Source of the DNA: an uncultured Hyphomicrobiales bacterium
GTDB lineage: Bacteria; Pseudomonadota; Alphaproteobacteria; Rhizobiales; Rhizobiaceae
DNA: 30,546 nt
Assembly: GCA_943914405.1 (NCBI GenBank)
Contig: CALUBX010000013.1
Span: forward strand, 1 to 30,546
Reading direction: 5' to 3'
Both the position numbers and the translations under genes were made by a program. Under the pieces are notes generated by a model that saw only the letters and a program-made list of their open reading frames with translations, was not told the origin of the DNA and searched no databases. How positions within the stretch are numbered: the stretch's first letter is position 1; each line of letters begins with the position of its first letter. Of the stretch, positions 1 to 7,610 are shown piece after piece.

Positions 1-1
1 C

Positions 2-661
2 GCCAAGGGCCTGGAGTGGCACGCCGTCTGGGTCTGCGGCCTGGAGGAGGGCACCTTCCCCTCCCAGCACGCCGCGCTGCCCGAGGCCCTCGAGGAGGAG
101 CGTCGGCTCGCCTATGTGGGCCTGACCCGCGCCAAGCGGCGCTGCCATATCTGGTTCGTCTCGAACCGCCGTATCCACGGCCTGTGGCAATCCACCATGC
201 CGTCACGCTTCCTGGATGAACTGCCCGAGAGCCATGTGGATGTGGCCGTCTCCGACAGTAATTACGGCGGCTATGGCGGCATGGGCGGCGGACGCGGCGG
301 CTACGGCCAGTCGCGATTCGACAAGGCCGACCCCTTCGCCAACAGCTATTCCACGCCCGGCTGGAAGCGCGCCCAGGCCAACAAGACCGATGCCACCCGC
401 GACAACTGGGGCACCCGCTCCGGCCATGCTGTGGAGCGCATCGGCTATGGCGAAAGCGGCCCGCGCGGCCGCACGATCGACGGTGAGCTTGTCGCCAAGT
501 CGACCACCGACACGCCGTCAGCCTATTCGGTGGGCGACCGGGTCTTTCACGTCAAGTTCGGCAATGGCAATATCGTCTCAATCGAAGGCAACAAGCTGAC
601 CATCGACTTCGACCGCGCCGGCCAGAAACGCGTGCTGGACGGGTTTGTGGAGCGGGTGTGA
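2..661 (+). CDS. uvrD: ATP-dependent DNA helicase UvrD/PcrA, C-terminal part (5' truncated by window edge)
   Basis: Superfamily 1A 3'-5' DNA helicase acting in nucleotide excision and mismatch repair. The frame is open from base 2, so only the last ~219 codons are present. Helicase motif V is seen at the very start (AKGLEWHAVWVCGLEEGTFP) and motif VI follows (EEERRLAYVGLTRAK). These two motifs place the fragment at the end of domain 2A. A Gly/Tyr/Arg-rich stretch (roughly bases 263-310) sits in the linker. The last ~45 residues (from YSVGDRVFHVKFGNG to VERV) match the Tudor-like C-terminal domain of PcrA/UvrD, which contacts RNA polymerase in the family. The TGA stop lies only 13 bases before the next gene. 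The assignment is firm; the choice between the names uvrD and pcrA is conventional. Confidence 0.95.
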   Translation, partial: AKGLEWHAVWVCGLEEGTFPSQHAALPEALEEERRLAYVGLTRAKRRCHIWFVSNRRIHGLWQSTMPSRFLDELPESHVDVAVSDSNYGGYGGMGGGRGGYGQSRFDKADPFANSYSTPGWKRAQANKTDATRDNWGTRSGHAVERIGYGESGPRGRTIDGELVAKSTTDTPSAYSVGDRVFHVKFGNGNIVSIEGNKLTIDFDRAGQKRVLDGFVERV

Positions 662-674
662 TAAGGCAGAAGAT

Positions 675-1163
675 ATGGCCTACGACCCTCGATCAATAGC
701 CAATATAATCTTAGATATTGCGGATCAGAAAGATATAGAGATAACAAACCTGTCTCTTAATAAGATAATATACTTCGTTCACGCCTGGTATCTTGCAAAA
801 ACAGGAAAACCTCTTGTCGATGCGAAGATCGAAGCATGGGAATACGGCCCGGTAATTCGCGAAGTCTATTCAGAATTTAAGAAATTTGGCGCATCTGGGA
901 TAAATGGTCGCGCCTACCGATTTGATGTGGATAAACTCCAGAAGGTACTTTGCGCAGATTCAGTTTCTCCTGACGATTTGCTATTTATAGAGGACCAGTT
1001 TTCCAGATACGGCCACTTCGGTGTTGGCAAACTGGTTGGGCTATCCCATGAGAAAGGCGGTCCATGGGATGTCGTCTATAATCGCTCGGGCAGAGTTAAC
1101 CCGGGCATGGAAATTTCTGATGAGTTAATCCGTGCGTATTTCGGTCAGCAAACGAGGCATTGA
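675..1163 (+). CDS. Panacea-domain (DUF4065, SocA-like) protein, probable antitoxin
   Basis: 162 residues. The N-terminal half carries the recognisable Panacea/DUF4065 core: LSLNKIIYFVHAWYLAKTGK, then a segment with EAWEYGPVIREVY. This domain is known as the antitoxin of PanAT toxin-antitoxin pairs and as the proteolytic adaptor SocA of Caulobacter. I chose the ATG at 675 because an AGAAG-type ribosome binding site precedes it and the domain begins soon after; an upstream in-frame start at 645 would lie inside the helicase gene. The DNA is clearly AT-richer than its neighbours (19 G/C among the 60 bases 721-780) and uses codons such as ATA and TTA that are rare nearby, suggesting horizontal acquisition. 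The gene is immediately downstream of uvrD on the same strand and abuts an unrecognised ORF that is the toxin candidate. The domain call is firm; the antitoxin role is inferred from family and context. Confidence 0.85.
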   Translation: MAYDPRSIANIILDIADQKDIEITNLSLNKIIYFVHAWYLAKTGKPLVDAKIEAWEYGPVIREVYSEFKKFGASGINGRAYRFDVDKLQKVLCADSVSPDDLLFIEDQFSRYGHFGVGKLVGLSHEKGGPWDVVYNRSGRVNPGMEISDELIRAYFGQQTRH

Positions 1164-1168
1164 CGCGA

Positions 1169-1918
1169 ATGAAGCATTTCGAAAAGAAATTGGAACGCCC
1201 TCCTTATGTTCACAACTGGGTAAGAAATATTGGTTCCGACGTCGAGAGCACCACTAAAAATTTGGTCTCTCTAGCTTCGAACGTCATAACGCGAACCTAC
1301 GGTGCGGCGACGCCGATATTGGTCGATCGAATTGTTTCCTCGTTACCGAGAGAAACTGCGATGAAAGCGGCGTTGACGAAAGGGCGGGTTAATAGCCGCA
1401 GCATAGTAGCCGATTACGTCAGTGCGTTCTACGACTACGACGACATTAGGAAATACTCAGGTAAACCCGCATACGATGAAATGGTGGAACCTTTTCGAAT
1501 CGGGAAGGGTCTATTCGTTCCTGTGAAGCCCTTGGTTAATATTGTCGAAAACGGGTGTCTTGTTCCAATTTTCTCTGTTGGATGGGCGAGCTTCCCACTG
1601 AACGATTTCCAAAGGCGTCTGCTGGCGACTGTTTTGGAAGATGCGGTGTTTTCGCTGTCAGATTTCAAAAAATCTCCCGGCGAATTCATTTGCTTTCCTA
1701 GAGCCGGTAAAAAGCAAGATGCAGTCCGCAGGCCTCATGTTTGGACCCGCGGAGATATAAATCTTCTGTCTAGATCCGAGCTGAGGGACTGCCTTGATAT
1801 GTATATTGAGGCTTTGGAAGCAGCCAAGGCTATCCTCCGCGAAATGCCTGAGATGTCGAAGCAACCCGGAAAAAGCCAACCGCCAGCGGATCCAAATCAG
1901 CTTGGCTTTGATATTTAG
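1169..1918 (+). CDS. unrecognised protein in the toxin position of a Panacea pair
   Basis: 249 residues from the ATG at 1169, which has GAGG 11 bases upstream. A TTG at 1160 would instead overlap the preceding stop as TTGA and add three residues. I do not recognise a domain. No long hydrophobic membrane segment and no signal peptide is visible. The chain is mixed alpha/beta in appearance, with a Lys/Arg-rich N-terminus, a central segment containing FRIGKGLFVPVKPLV, and a hydrophilic Pro/Lys-rich tail ending in DPNQLGFDI. The DNA is intermediate to AT-rich compared with flanking core genes, like the upstream Panacea gene, so the two were probably acquired together. Position directly 3' of a DUF4065 gene makes it a candidate toxin (the PanT position) or a partner whose stability the SocA-like protein controls. 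That role is inference from context only. Confidence 0.7.
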   Translation: MKHFEKKLERPPYVHNWVRNIGSDVESTTKNLVSLASNVITRTYGAATPILVDRIVSSLPRETAMKAALTKGRVNSRSIVADYVSAFYDYDDIRKYSGKPAYDEMVEPFRIGKGLFVPVKPLVNIVENGCLVPIFSVGWASFPLNDFQRRLLATVLEDAVFSLSDFKKSPGEFICFPRAGKKQDAVRRPHVWTRGDINLLSRSELRDCLDMYIEALEAAKAILREMPEMSKQPGKSQPPADPNQLGFDI

Positions 1919-2076
1919 GAACTGCTTCAGCACCTAATAGGCGAGGCCGTGACGATGTCACTGAACATGGTGGAGATGGCCTCTTCTTGATTGGCCTGAC
2001 GCCAGGGTTCACACTTGCCTCACCCACCTTCGCCCCTACCTCAGGCGACATCCTTTCCGCATTGCATGAGGCTCCC

Positions 2077-3078
2077 ATGAAAGCGATCGTCACGGCCCCG
2101 GGCGGGCTCGATGCCCTGAAACTGGTGGATCTGCCCGATCCGGGTAAGCCGGGTCGCGGGGAGATCCGCGTCGCGCTGCATGGCAGTTCGCTCAACTATC
2201 ACGATCTCGGTGTTGCCAGCGGCAAGCCGCCGACCGATGGGCGCGTGCTGATGGCCGACGGTGCGGGCATTGTCGAGGAGATCGGCGACGAGGTGACCGA
2301 ATTCAAGCCGGGCGACCATGTCGTCTCCTGCTTCTTCCCGGACTGGCAGGAGGGACGGCCGCTGCCGAACGGCTTTGCGCGCACGCCCGGCGACGGCATG
2401 GACGGCTTTGCCTGCGAATATGCCGTGCGGCCCGCAACAGCCTTTACCCGTGCTCCTCAAGGATGGAGCCATGTGGAGGCCGCCACGATCACCACGGCCG
2501 GGCTGACCGCCTGGCGGGCCTTGGTGGAGATCGGCCGCCTGCGCCCGGGCGAAACCGTGCTGGCGCTCGGCACCGGCGGCGTCTCCATCTTTGCGCTGCA
2601 GATCGCCAAGGCGATGGGCGCCCGGGTGGCCATCACCTCGTCCTCGGACGAGAAGCTGGAACGCGCCCGAGCGCTCGGCGCCGATTGCACCGTCAACTAC
2701 AAGACCGATAGGGACTGGGCGAAAAAGATCCTCGAGTGGACAGATGGCGTCGGCGTCGATCACACCCTGGAGATCGGTGGTCCCGGCACGCTCGGCCAAT
2801 CCATCCAGGCGACGCGCATGGCCGGCAGCATCACGCTGATCGGCGTCCTGACCGGCATTCAGGGCGATGTGCCGACCGCCGCCTTGATGGGAAAGCAGAT
2901 CACACTCTCGGGCCTCATCGTCGGCAGCCGGCGTCATCAGCAGGATTTCGTCCAGGCTCTCGATGCCGGGCTGCTGAAGCCGGTGATCGACAAGACATTC
3001 CGGCTCGAGGATCTGGCGGACGCCTTCCGCTATGAGAAGAGCGGCAGCCATTTCGGCAAGATCGGGCTGGAGTGGTGA
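2077..3078 (+). CDS. zinc-independent NAD(P)-dependent alcohol dehydrogenase / quinone oxidoreductase family (MDR)
   Basis: 333 residues, the usual length for medium-chain dehydrogenase/reductases. The N-terminal GroES-like domain includes LNYHDLGVASGKPP and DGAGIVEEIGDEV. The Rossmann nucleotide-binding segment is VLALGTGGVSIFALQIAKAM, about residues 165-185. The Cys cluster of the structural zinc site is absent, which points to the zinc-independent branch; the substrate cannot be told. The ATG at 2077 has GAGG upstream and begins the typical MKAIV start of the family. High GC and codon use return to the core style after the AT-rich pair upstream. The 158-base gap before it holds nothing I can identify. 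The M20 hydrolase follows 91 bases downstream on the same strand, so co-transcription is possible. Confidence 0.88.
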   Translation: MKAIVTAPGGLDALKLVDLPDPGKPGRGEIRVALHGSSLNYHDLGVASGKPPTDGRVLMADGAGIVEEIGDEVTEFKPGDHVVSCFFPDWQEGRPLPNGFARTPGDGMDGFACEYAVRPATAFTRAPQGWSHVEAATITTAGLTAWRALVEIGRLRPGETVLALGTGGVSIFALQIAKAMGARVAITSSSDEKLERARALGADCTVNYKTDRDWAKKILEWTDGVGVDHTLEIGGPGTLGQSIQATRMAGSITLIGVLTGIQGDVPTAALMGKQITLSGLIVGSRRHQQDFVQALDAGLLKPVIDKTFRLEDLADAFRYEKSGSHFGKIGLEW

Positions 3079-3117
3079 AAGGCAGGATACGGGATCGGGC
3101 CGGCCTTGCCAGTGTGA

Positions 3118-3166
3118 CCCGCACCCGCTACGCCTGAGAGAGCTTTTCAGGTGCAAGCGGAGCGGG
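3118..3166 (+). promoter_or_regulatory. structured leader hairpin covering the ribosome binding site of the M20 hydrolase
   Basis: By eye, CCCGC (3118-3122) pairs with GCGGG (3162-3166) and CGCT (3126-3129) with AGCG (3156-3159). An inner hairpin CCTGA/TCAGG (3133-3137 with 3147-3151) sits inside. The 3' arm contains the purine-rich AGCGGAG ribosome binding site just before the ATG at 3170. An alternative helix GCACC/GGTGC (3121-3125 with 3150-3154) would exclude the outer one. No known riboswitch class is recognised, and GC-rich DNA yields chance helices. Confidence 0.35.
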
Positions 3167-3169
3167 CTT

Positions 3170-4315
3170 ATGTCGCTGACCAACCAGGATATCGTTGATC
3201 TCACCGACTTCCGCCGCCGGCTCCACGCCATGCCTGAAGTGTCCGGCGAGGAATGGCAGACGGCCGCCGAAGTGGCGAGCTTCCTGCGGGTCACCGGACC
3301 GGATCAGCTGATGACCGGGCTCGGCGGGACCGGCGTCGCGGCTGTTTACGACAGCCGCGTGTCCGGTCCGACCTTGCTGTTTCGCGCCGAACTCGACGCG
3401 CTGCCGATCGAGGAGACGGGAGAGCCGCCGTATCGCTCCTCGATCTCAGGCAAAGGCCATATGTGCGGCCATGACGGGCATATGGCGACGCTCGCCGCCC
3501 TCGGTCGGCATTTCGGGCGCCAGCGCCCTGCGACGGGGCGCGTCGTACTTCTGTTCCAGCCGGCGGAGGAGACCGGCGCCGGTGCTGCCGCCGTCATCGC
3601 CGACCCACACTTTGCGGAGATCAGGCCGGACTACAGCTTTTCCCTGCACAATTTCCCGAGCTTGCCGCTCGGCCATGTCTGGCTGAAGGAAGGCACCGCC
3701 AACTGCGCCTCGCGCGGGCTGAAGATCAGGCTGAGCGGACGCACCGCCCATGCCTCCATGCCCGAAACCGGCGTTTCGCCGGTGCCGGCCGTCGCCATGC
3801 TGATGCCCGCGCTGACGGCTCTCAGCCGCGGCAGTATCGCCGGAAACGATCTCGTGCTGCTGACCGTCACCCATGCGGCGATCGGCGAGCCCGCTTTCGG
3901 CATTGCGCCGGGAGAGGCGGAAGTCTGGGTGACGCTGCGGACCATGACGGACGGCGCCATGCAGGCTCTGGTGGATATGGCCGAAGCGCTGGTGGCGCGC
4001 GTGGCCGGCGAGACCGGGCTCTGCCACCAGTTCGAGTATCACGACATCTTCCTGCACTCGGAAAACCATCCCGATGCCGTTGCGCGGCTGAGAGCGGCCA
4101 TGGATGCCGAAGGTGTGGGCCATGAGGCAGGAGAGGCGCTGCGGGCTTCGGAGGATTTCGGCCGTTTCGGCGCCGTGTCCCGGTCCGCCATGTTCTTTCT
4201 CGGCGCCGGCGAAGACACCCCTGCCCTGCACAATCCGAACTACGATTTTCCGGACGACCTCATTCCGATCGGGGCGAGGATCTTCATCCGCACCGCCCGC
4301 GATCTCCTGGGATGA
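3170..4315 (+). CDS. M20 family metallo-amidohydrolase (hippurate/N-acyl-amino-acid hydrolase type)
   Basis: 381 residues, typical for the M20D amidohydrolase family, which removes acyl groups from N-acyl or conjugated amino acids. Visible landmarks are LLFRAELDALPIEE (about 69-82), the metal-binding GHMCGHDGHMATL with C99, H101 and D102, the catalytic FQPAEETGAGA with E133/E134, and a C-terminal metal-ligand His in PALHNPNYDF. The middle segment around GRTAHASMPETG corresponds to the dimerisation/lid domain. The ATG at 3170 follows an AGCGGAG ribosome binding site; earlier in-frame starts would overlap the dehydrogenase. No signal peptide, so cytoplasmic. It may share a transcript with the upstream dehydrogenase. 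A strong terminator begins 5 bases after its stop. Substrate is not inferable. Confidence 0.9.
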   Translation: MSLTNQDIVDLTDFRRRLHAMPEVSGEEWQTAAEVASFLRVTGPDQLMTGLGGTGVAAVYDSRVSGPTLLFRAELDALPIEETGEPPYRSSISGKGHMCGHDGHMATLAALGRHFGRQRPATGRVVLLFQPAEETGAGAAAVIADPHFAEIRPDYSFSLHNFPSLPLGHVWLKEGTANCASRGLKIRLSGRTAHASMPETGVSPVPAVAMLMPALTALSRGSIAGNDLVLLTVTHAAIGEPAFGIAPGEAEVWVTLRTMTDGAMQALVDMAEALVARVAGETGLCHQFEYHDIFLHSENHPDAVARLRAAMDAEGVGHEAGEALRASEDFGRFGAVSRSAMFFLGAGEDTPALHNPNYDFPDDLIPIGARIFIRTARDLLG

Positions 4316-4319
4316 CGTG

Positions 4320-4346
4320 AAAAAGGGGCCTCTGGGGCCCCTTTTT
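4320..4346. terminator. bidirectional intrinsic terminator
   Basis: GGGGCC (4325-4330) pairs with GGCCCC (4336-4341) around a 5-base loop, flanked by A5 on the left (4320-4324) and T5 on the right (4342-4346). Each strand therefore has a GC stem followed by a U-run. It separates the convergent M20 hydrolase (+) and DUF2778 gene (-). Confidence 0.9.
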
Positions 4347-4366
4347 CCGATAAACGTTGGTGAGGT

Positions 4367-5794
4367 TCAGGCGTCCTTGCCGCCAAACAGCTTGGCAAGG
4401 AAGCCGCCATTGGTGCCGCGGCCGGGGCGCTTGCCGTCATATTTCGGCACGATCACCATATGGGTGACCTCGCCGCGCTGGAAGGCCTTGAGGAACCGGT
4501 CGTATTCGGCAAAGGCGACGCAACCGTGGCTGTCGCCGCGAACGCGCAGCAGGTAGCTATGCGCCAGGAGACCGGTGCGGCCCTGCGGCGCCTTGCCGTC
4601 GACCGGCGTCAGGCGAATGGCGGCGACGCCGTGGAACAGCGATTCGCGCATGGACAGTTTGTACGTGCCGGGAGGTGTCGGGCCCCGCATGGTGACATGG
4701 GTGAAGGCCGGGTTGTCGCGCATCTTGCCGATGCCGGAATGGGCTTCGAGCTTGGTGCCGTTCGGCATATAGACGACGCCGCCGGAGATATCATAGACCG
4801 CCACCTTCGTGCCGATACCCGGCCAGTTCGGCGCCGGGGCCGATGGCGACGGGCGGCTCGAATCGTCCCGCAGCGGATTGTCGGGCTTGGCGAAAGCCAG
4901 CACGGTCGGCTTCTCGTCTTCGTCCTTTGCAGGCTTCTGCGGTGCTACCGCCGCGATCGCGGCGAGCGCGTTGGGCTTTGCGGGCTTGGCATCCGCGCCG
5001 AAGGATGGACGGATCACCGGAAGCGGACCGGCCTTGGGCAGGGACTGATCGAGCGACGCCACCACCGGCGGCTGCGGCGCCTCCATGGGAACCGGCACGG
5101 TCTCTTCCGCGATCGACAGGCCGTCCTGGGCTTCATCGTCCGGCTCTTCGTAAGCCGTCTGCTCCACCGCAGCCATTTCGACCGGCTTCATATCCTTGAG
5201 TTCGGCAACCTTGGTGGTGGATTGCGCATCCTGAATCAGGTCGGGCATGGCGCTCTCGCCGCGCGGCGCGACGACCACAAGGCTCGCCATGGCGGTTCCG
5301 AGCACGGCCTTGATGGCCGCAGCCTCTGGGCGGATCTTTTCAAGTGCCGCAAACTGCTGATCCGTGTCGGCATGCCGCGAGGCCTTGGCCATGGCTACAT
5401 GAACAGCACTGCGAAGCGTGGCCGCGTCCGGACGACGCGCCTCCAGCGCGGCTGCCTCAGCCCCCGCCAGGCGACCAGCCTTGGCATTGGCGGGCGCGCT
5501 GCCCGGAAGCCGCGAGAATTTGGAAACGTCGATGCTACGATCGGCAGAGGCCACTATCGTGCCGGGCATGGGCAGCGCGCCGGGCTTGGGCGCCACCAGA
5601 GCCGTTTCGAACTTCACATCCGATGCGGACTTCACCGATGTCGCGACCGTAATCATCGAGGCGCCGACGAGCGTTGCCGCGGTCAGGCCGATGCCGAGCG
5701 TGATGTTCAAAAGAAGCGAGCGGGATTTCTTGGGACGGGAGGGGGCCTTACGCGCCGGCTTACCCTGGGCTGAAACTTTGGAAGAACGCGCCAT
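4367..5794 (-). CDS. DUF2778 (Tlde1-type, L,D-transpeptidase-like) membrane-anchored cell-wall protein
   Basis: 475 residues. A basic N-terminus is followed by one membrane segment (about 26-52), consistent with a type II inner-membrane protein facing the periplasm. A long Ala/Pro/Lys-rich, low-complexity stretch (about 60-330) spans the periplasm. The C-terminal domain (about 335-460) has the DUF2778 pattern: a substrate segment with GPTPPGTYKLS, then H412 and the catalytic SHGC with C425. DUF2778 includes the Tlde1 peptidoglycan-targeting enzymes, which cut or exchange L,D cross-link peptides. Here a chromosomal housekeeping cell-wall role is more likely than effector function, because no secretion genes are nearby. 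The start ATG at 5794 has no good ribosome binding site. A long upstream gap probably carries its promoter. Confidence 0.82.
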   Translation of the reverse strand: MARSSKVSAQGKPARKAPSRPKKSRSLLLNITLGIGLTAATLVGASMITVATSVKSASDVKFETALVAPKPGALPMPGTIVASADRSIDVSKFSRLPGSAPANAKAGRLAGAEAAALEARRPDAATLRSAVHVAMAKASRHADTDQQFAALEKIRPEAAAIKAVLGTAMASLVVVAPRGESAMPDLIQDAQSTTKVAELKDMKPVEMAAVEQTAYEEPDDEAQDGLSIAEETVPVPMEAPQPPVVASLDQSLPKAGPLPVIRPSFGADAKPAKPNALAAIAAVAPQKPAKDEDEKPTVLAFAKPDNPLRDDSSRPSPSAPAPNWPGIGTKVAVYDISGGVVYMPNGTKLEAHSGIGKMRDNPAFTHVTMRGPTPPGTYKLSMRESLFHGVAAIRLTPVDGKAPQGRTGLLAHSYLLRVRGDSHGCVAFAEYDRFLKAFQRGEVTHMVIVPKYDGKRPGRGTNGGFLAKLFGGKDA

Positions 5795-6335
5795 TACTTG
5801 CTACCCGAACCGTTACTCACATAAGCGAGGGCCGTGAAAGCAGCCCTGCCGGCGAAACCACCTCGGACCGGAATCACAGACTGAATCTGCTTCCTGCCGT
5901 CGTCCGACTGCTCATGAGAATGAACGATTATGGTAACCAATGTCTTTACGTCGCCCCGATTGAAATTTCGGTGGTGCACATAAGAGCGCATGCCGCCGGA
6001 ACTTTAGCCGAATTGCGGCGACCAGATGGTGGTCACGTGCAGCAATTAAGGCCAGTCAACCCGCCGACTGTTGCTGTTTAGCGACAAATCGCCCTTCTTT
6101 CAAGGTTAACCCGGAATATTAATGCGGTGGAAAGGGATGGATCGGGGCATTTTTCAGCAAGGTTTTCTAAAACGTCAGCGGCACGCGACATCCGCAGCAG
6201 GCACGGTCGTGCCTCAACCTGGAATGGATTTTTTGGGCACGTGCAAAGAAAAACCGGCGCGAACAGGTCCGCGCCGGTTGAGTAGGGAGAACAAATCCGG
6301 GTCGCCGCAGGGGCAACGAAAGCGATTCGCTGAGC
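5795..6335. other. 541-base gene-free stretch between two minus-strand genes
   Basis: Lies between the 5' end of the DUF2778 gene and the 3' end of the YeeE/YedE gene. It contains the YeeE terminator (6246-6279) and a palindrome AGGCACG-GT-CGTGCCT (6199-6214). The ~450 bases next to the DUF2778 gene are AT-richer and presumably hold its promoter and leader. A 65-codon open frame on the minus strand (5794-5991) ends in TAA overlapping the DUF2778 ATG, but it shows no recognisable protein. No convincing gene or RNA was seen. Confidence 0.5.
6246..6279 (-). terminator. intrinsic terminator of the YeeE/YedE gene
   Basis: AACCGGCGCG (6252-6261) pairs perfectly with CGCGCCGGTT (6270-6279), 10 bp with an 8-base loop. 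On the minus strand the stem runs into a U-rich tract (A-run at 6249-6253 on the plus strand). It sits about 57 bases past the YeeE stop. Confidence 0.85.
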
Positions 6336-7559
6336 TCAGCCGTCGATCCGGCGCACCGCGCGGCGCTCCAGGAAGAACCAGGGACGCAGCCTCACGCCGA
6401 TGACGTTTCCAAAAAAGGCGGCGAAGGCCCAGAGATAGCCGTGCAGGCTGCCCGATGCTATGCCGGAGAAATAGGCGCCAATATTGCATCCATAGGCGAT
6501 GCGGGCGCCGTAGCCGAGAAGCAGACCGCCGACCACGGCCGCAAGAACCGACCGCAGCGGGATGTCGAAGCTCGGAGCGAATCGCCCGGCGAGCGCTGCC
6601 GCCAGCATGGCGCCGGCAATGATCCCGAAATCCATGACCGAGGTAATGTCGGCAAAGACGCTCGAGGCCAGAGCCTTGGCATTGCCCGGCTGCTGCCAGT
6701 AGGGCCAGGCGGTGGGGTCAATGCCGATCAACTGCGCGCCCTTGGCACCCCAGAGAGCGAAGGCGGAGGTGATTCCCCAGGGACGGCCGGCAATCGCAAG
6801 CGTTGCGAAGTTCAAAAGTGCCAGCGCGACGGCGCCGAACACGAGAGGCCATGGGCCGCGCAGGAACCGCGACAGGCCCTGCCGCGGAGATGCAGGCTCG
6901 GCCTCCAGGGCGCCATGGCGCCGCTTCTCCACCACGACCGTCAGTGCCGCAATTGCGGCAAAGACGATGAACGAGACCAGGATGCCGCCGGCGGCCCCAA
7001 AACTCTGGACGAGGGAGATCGGGGGGAGCGACGGCAGGCTCGTCCACCAGGTGAAATTGACCGTGCCGAGCAGCGAACCGACTATGAAGAAGAACAGGGT
7101 GACCAGCATGCGGGCATTGCCGCCGCCGGCTGTGAACAATGTACCCGACGCGCAGCCGCCGCCCAGTTGCATGCCGATGCCGAACATGAAGGCGCCGACC
7201 AGCACGCCGGTTCCGGCCGGCGATACCGAGCCCTTCACCTCGTGGCCGAAAAGCGTGCCTCCGGACAGAACCGGGAAGAAAAGGAGGACGGCGAGCGCAA
7301 GCAGGATCATCTGCACCCGCAGTCCGCGCCCCCTGCCCTCGGAGATGAAGACGCGCCAGGCGGAGGTGAAACCGAAGGCCGCATGATAAAGAGAGATGCC
7401 GAGGGCACCGCCGATCAGGAACAGCGCGCCTTGCGCCGGTCCGAAAGACAGTCCGAGCGCAAGCGTGCCGACGATCAGGACCGCCAGCGCCAGCAGACCC
7501 GGTGCGCCGAGTGGCGGCAGGCCGGCATCGCGCGTATCGATGGAAGAAGATATGGCCAT
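6336..7559 (-). CDS. YeeE/YedE family transporter (two sulfur-transport DUF395 halves)
   Basis: 407 residues, strongly hydrophobic with about nine or ten membrane segments. Two copies of the YeeE/YedE (sulf_transp) signature are visible: GGGCASGTLFTAGGGN in the first half and GYGARIAYGCNIGAYFSG near the C-terminus. The conserved cysteines in these loops relay thiosulfate across the inner membrane in characterised YeeE proteins, so uptake of thiosulfate or another reduced sulfur compound is the likely role. The ATG at 7559 is preceded by GGAG; the frame stays open upstream to 7742 but that part is hydrophilic and overlaps the regulatory region. It diverges from pncA, and two tandem palindromes lie 50-100 bases upstream of its start, suggesting a dedicated repressor. 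No tusA-like or rhodanese gene is adjacent. Confidence 0.9.
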   Translation of the reverse strand: MAISSSIDTRDAGLPPLGAPGLLALAVLIVGTLALGLSFGPAQGALFLIGGALGISLYHAAFGFTSAWRVFISEGRGRGLRVQMILLALAVLLFFPVLSGGTLFGHEVKGSVSPAGTGVLVGAFMFGIGMQLGGGCASGTLFTAGGGNARMLVTLFFFIVGSLLGTVNFTWWTSLPSLPPISLVQSFGAAGGILVSFIVFAAIAALTVVVEKRRHGALEAEPASPRQGLSRFLRGPWPLVFGAVALALLNFATLAIAGRPWGITSAFALWGAKGAQLIGIDPTAWPYWQQPGNAKALASSVFADITSVMDFGIIAGAMLAAALAGRFAPSFDIPLRSVLAAVVGGLLLGYGARIAYGCNIGAYFSGIASGSLHGYLWAFAAFFGNVIGVRLRPWFFLERRAVRRIDG

Positions 7560-7610
7560 GGGAGACTCCGATGTTTGCTCCCATATAAGGTCGGCACGAG
7601 GCGACCACGA

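Noticed and set aside
3118..3166. Known riboswitch (TPP, glycine or SAM-II class) upstream of the M20 hydrolase
   Set aside because: CTGAGA-like letters are present but none of the other conserved elements of these classes can be found.
4460..5773. Plus-strand frame of 437 codons opposite the DUF2778 gene
   Set aside because: Arg/Gly/His-rich shadow with no domain; the minus-strand gene has a membrane anchor and catalytic SHGC.
6106..6122. TTAA...TTAA pair as a CtrA box
   Set aside because: Spacing is nine bases, not seven.
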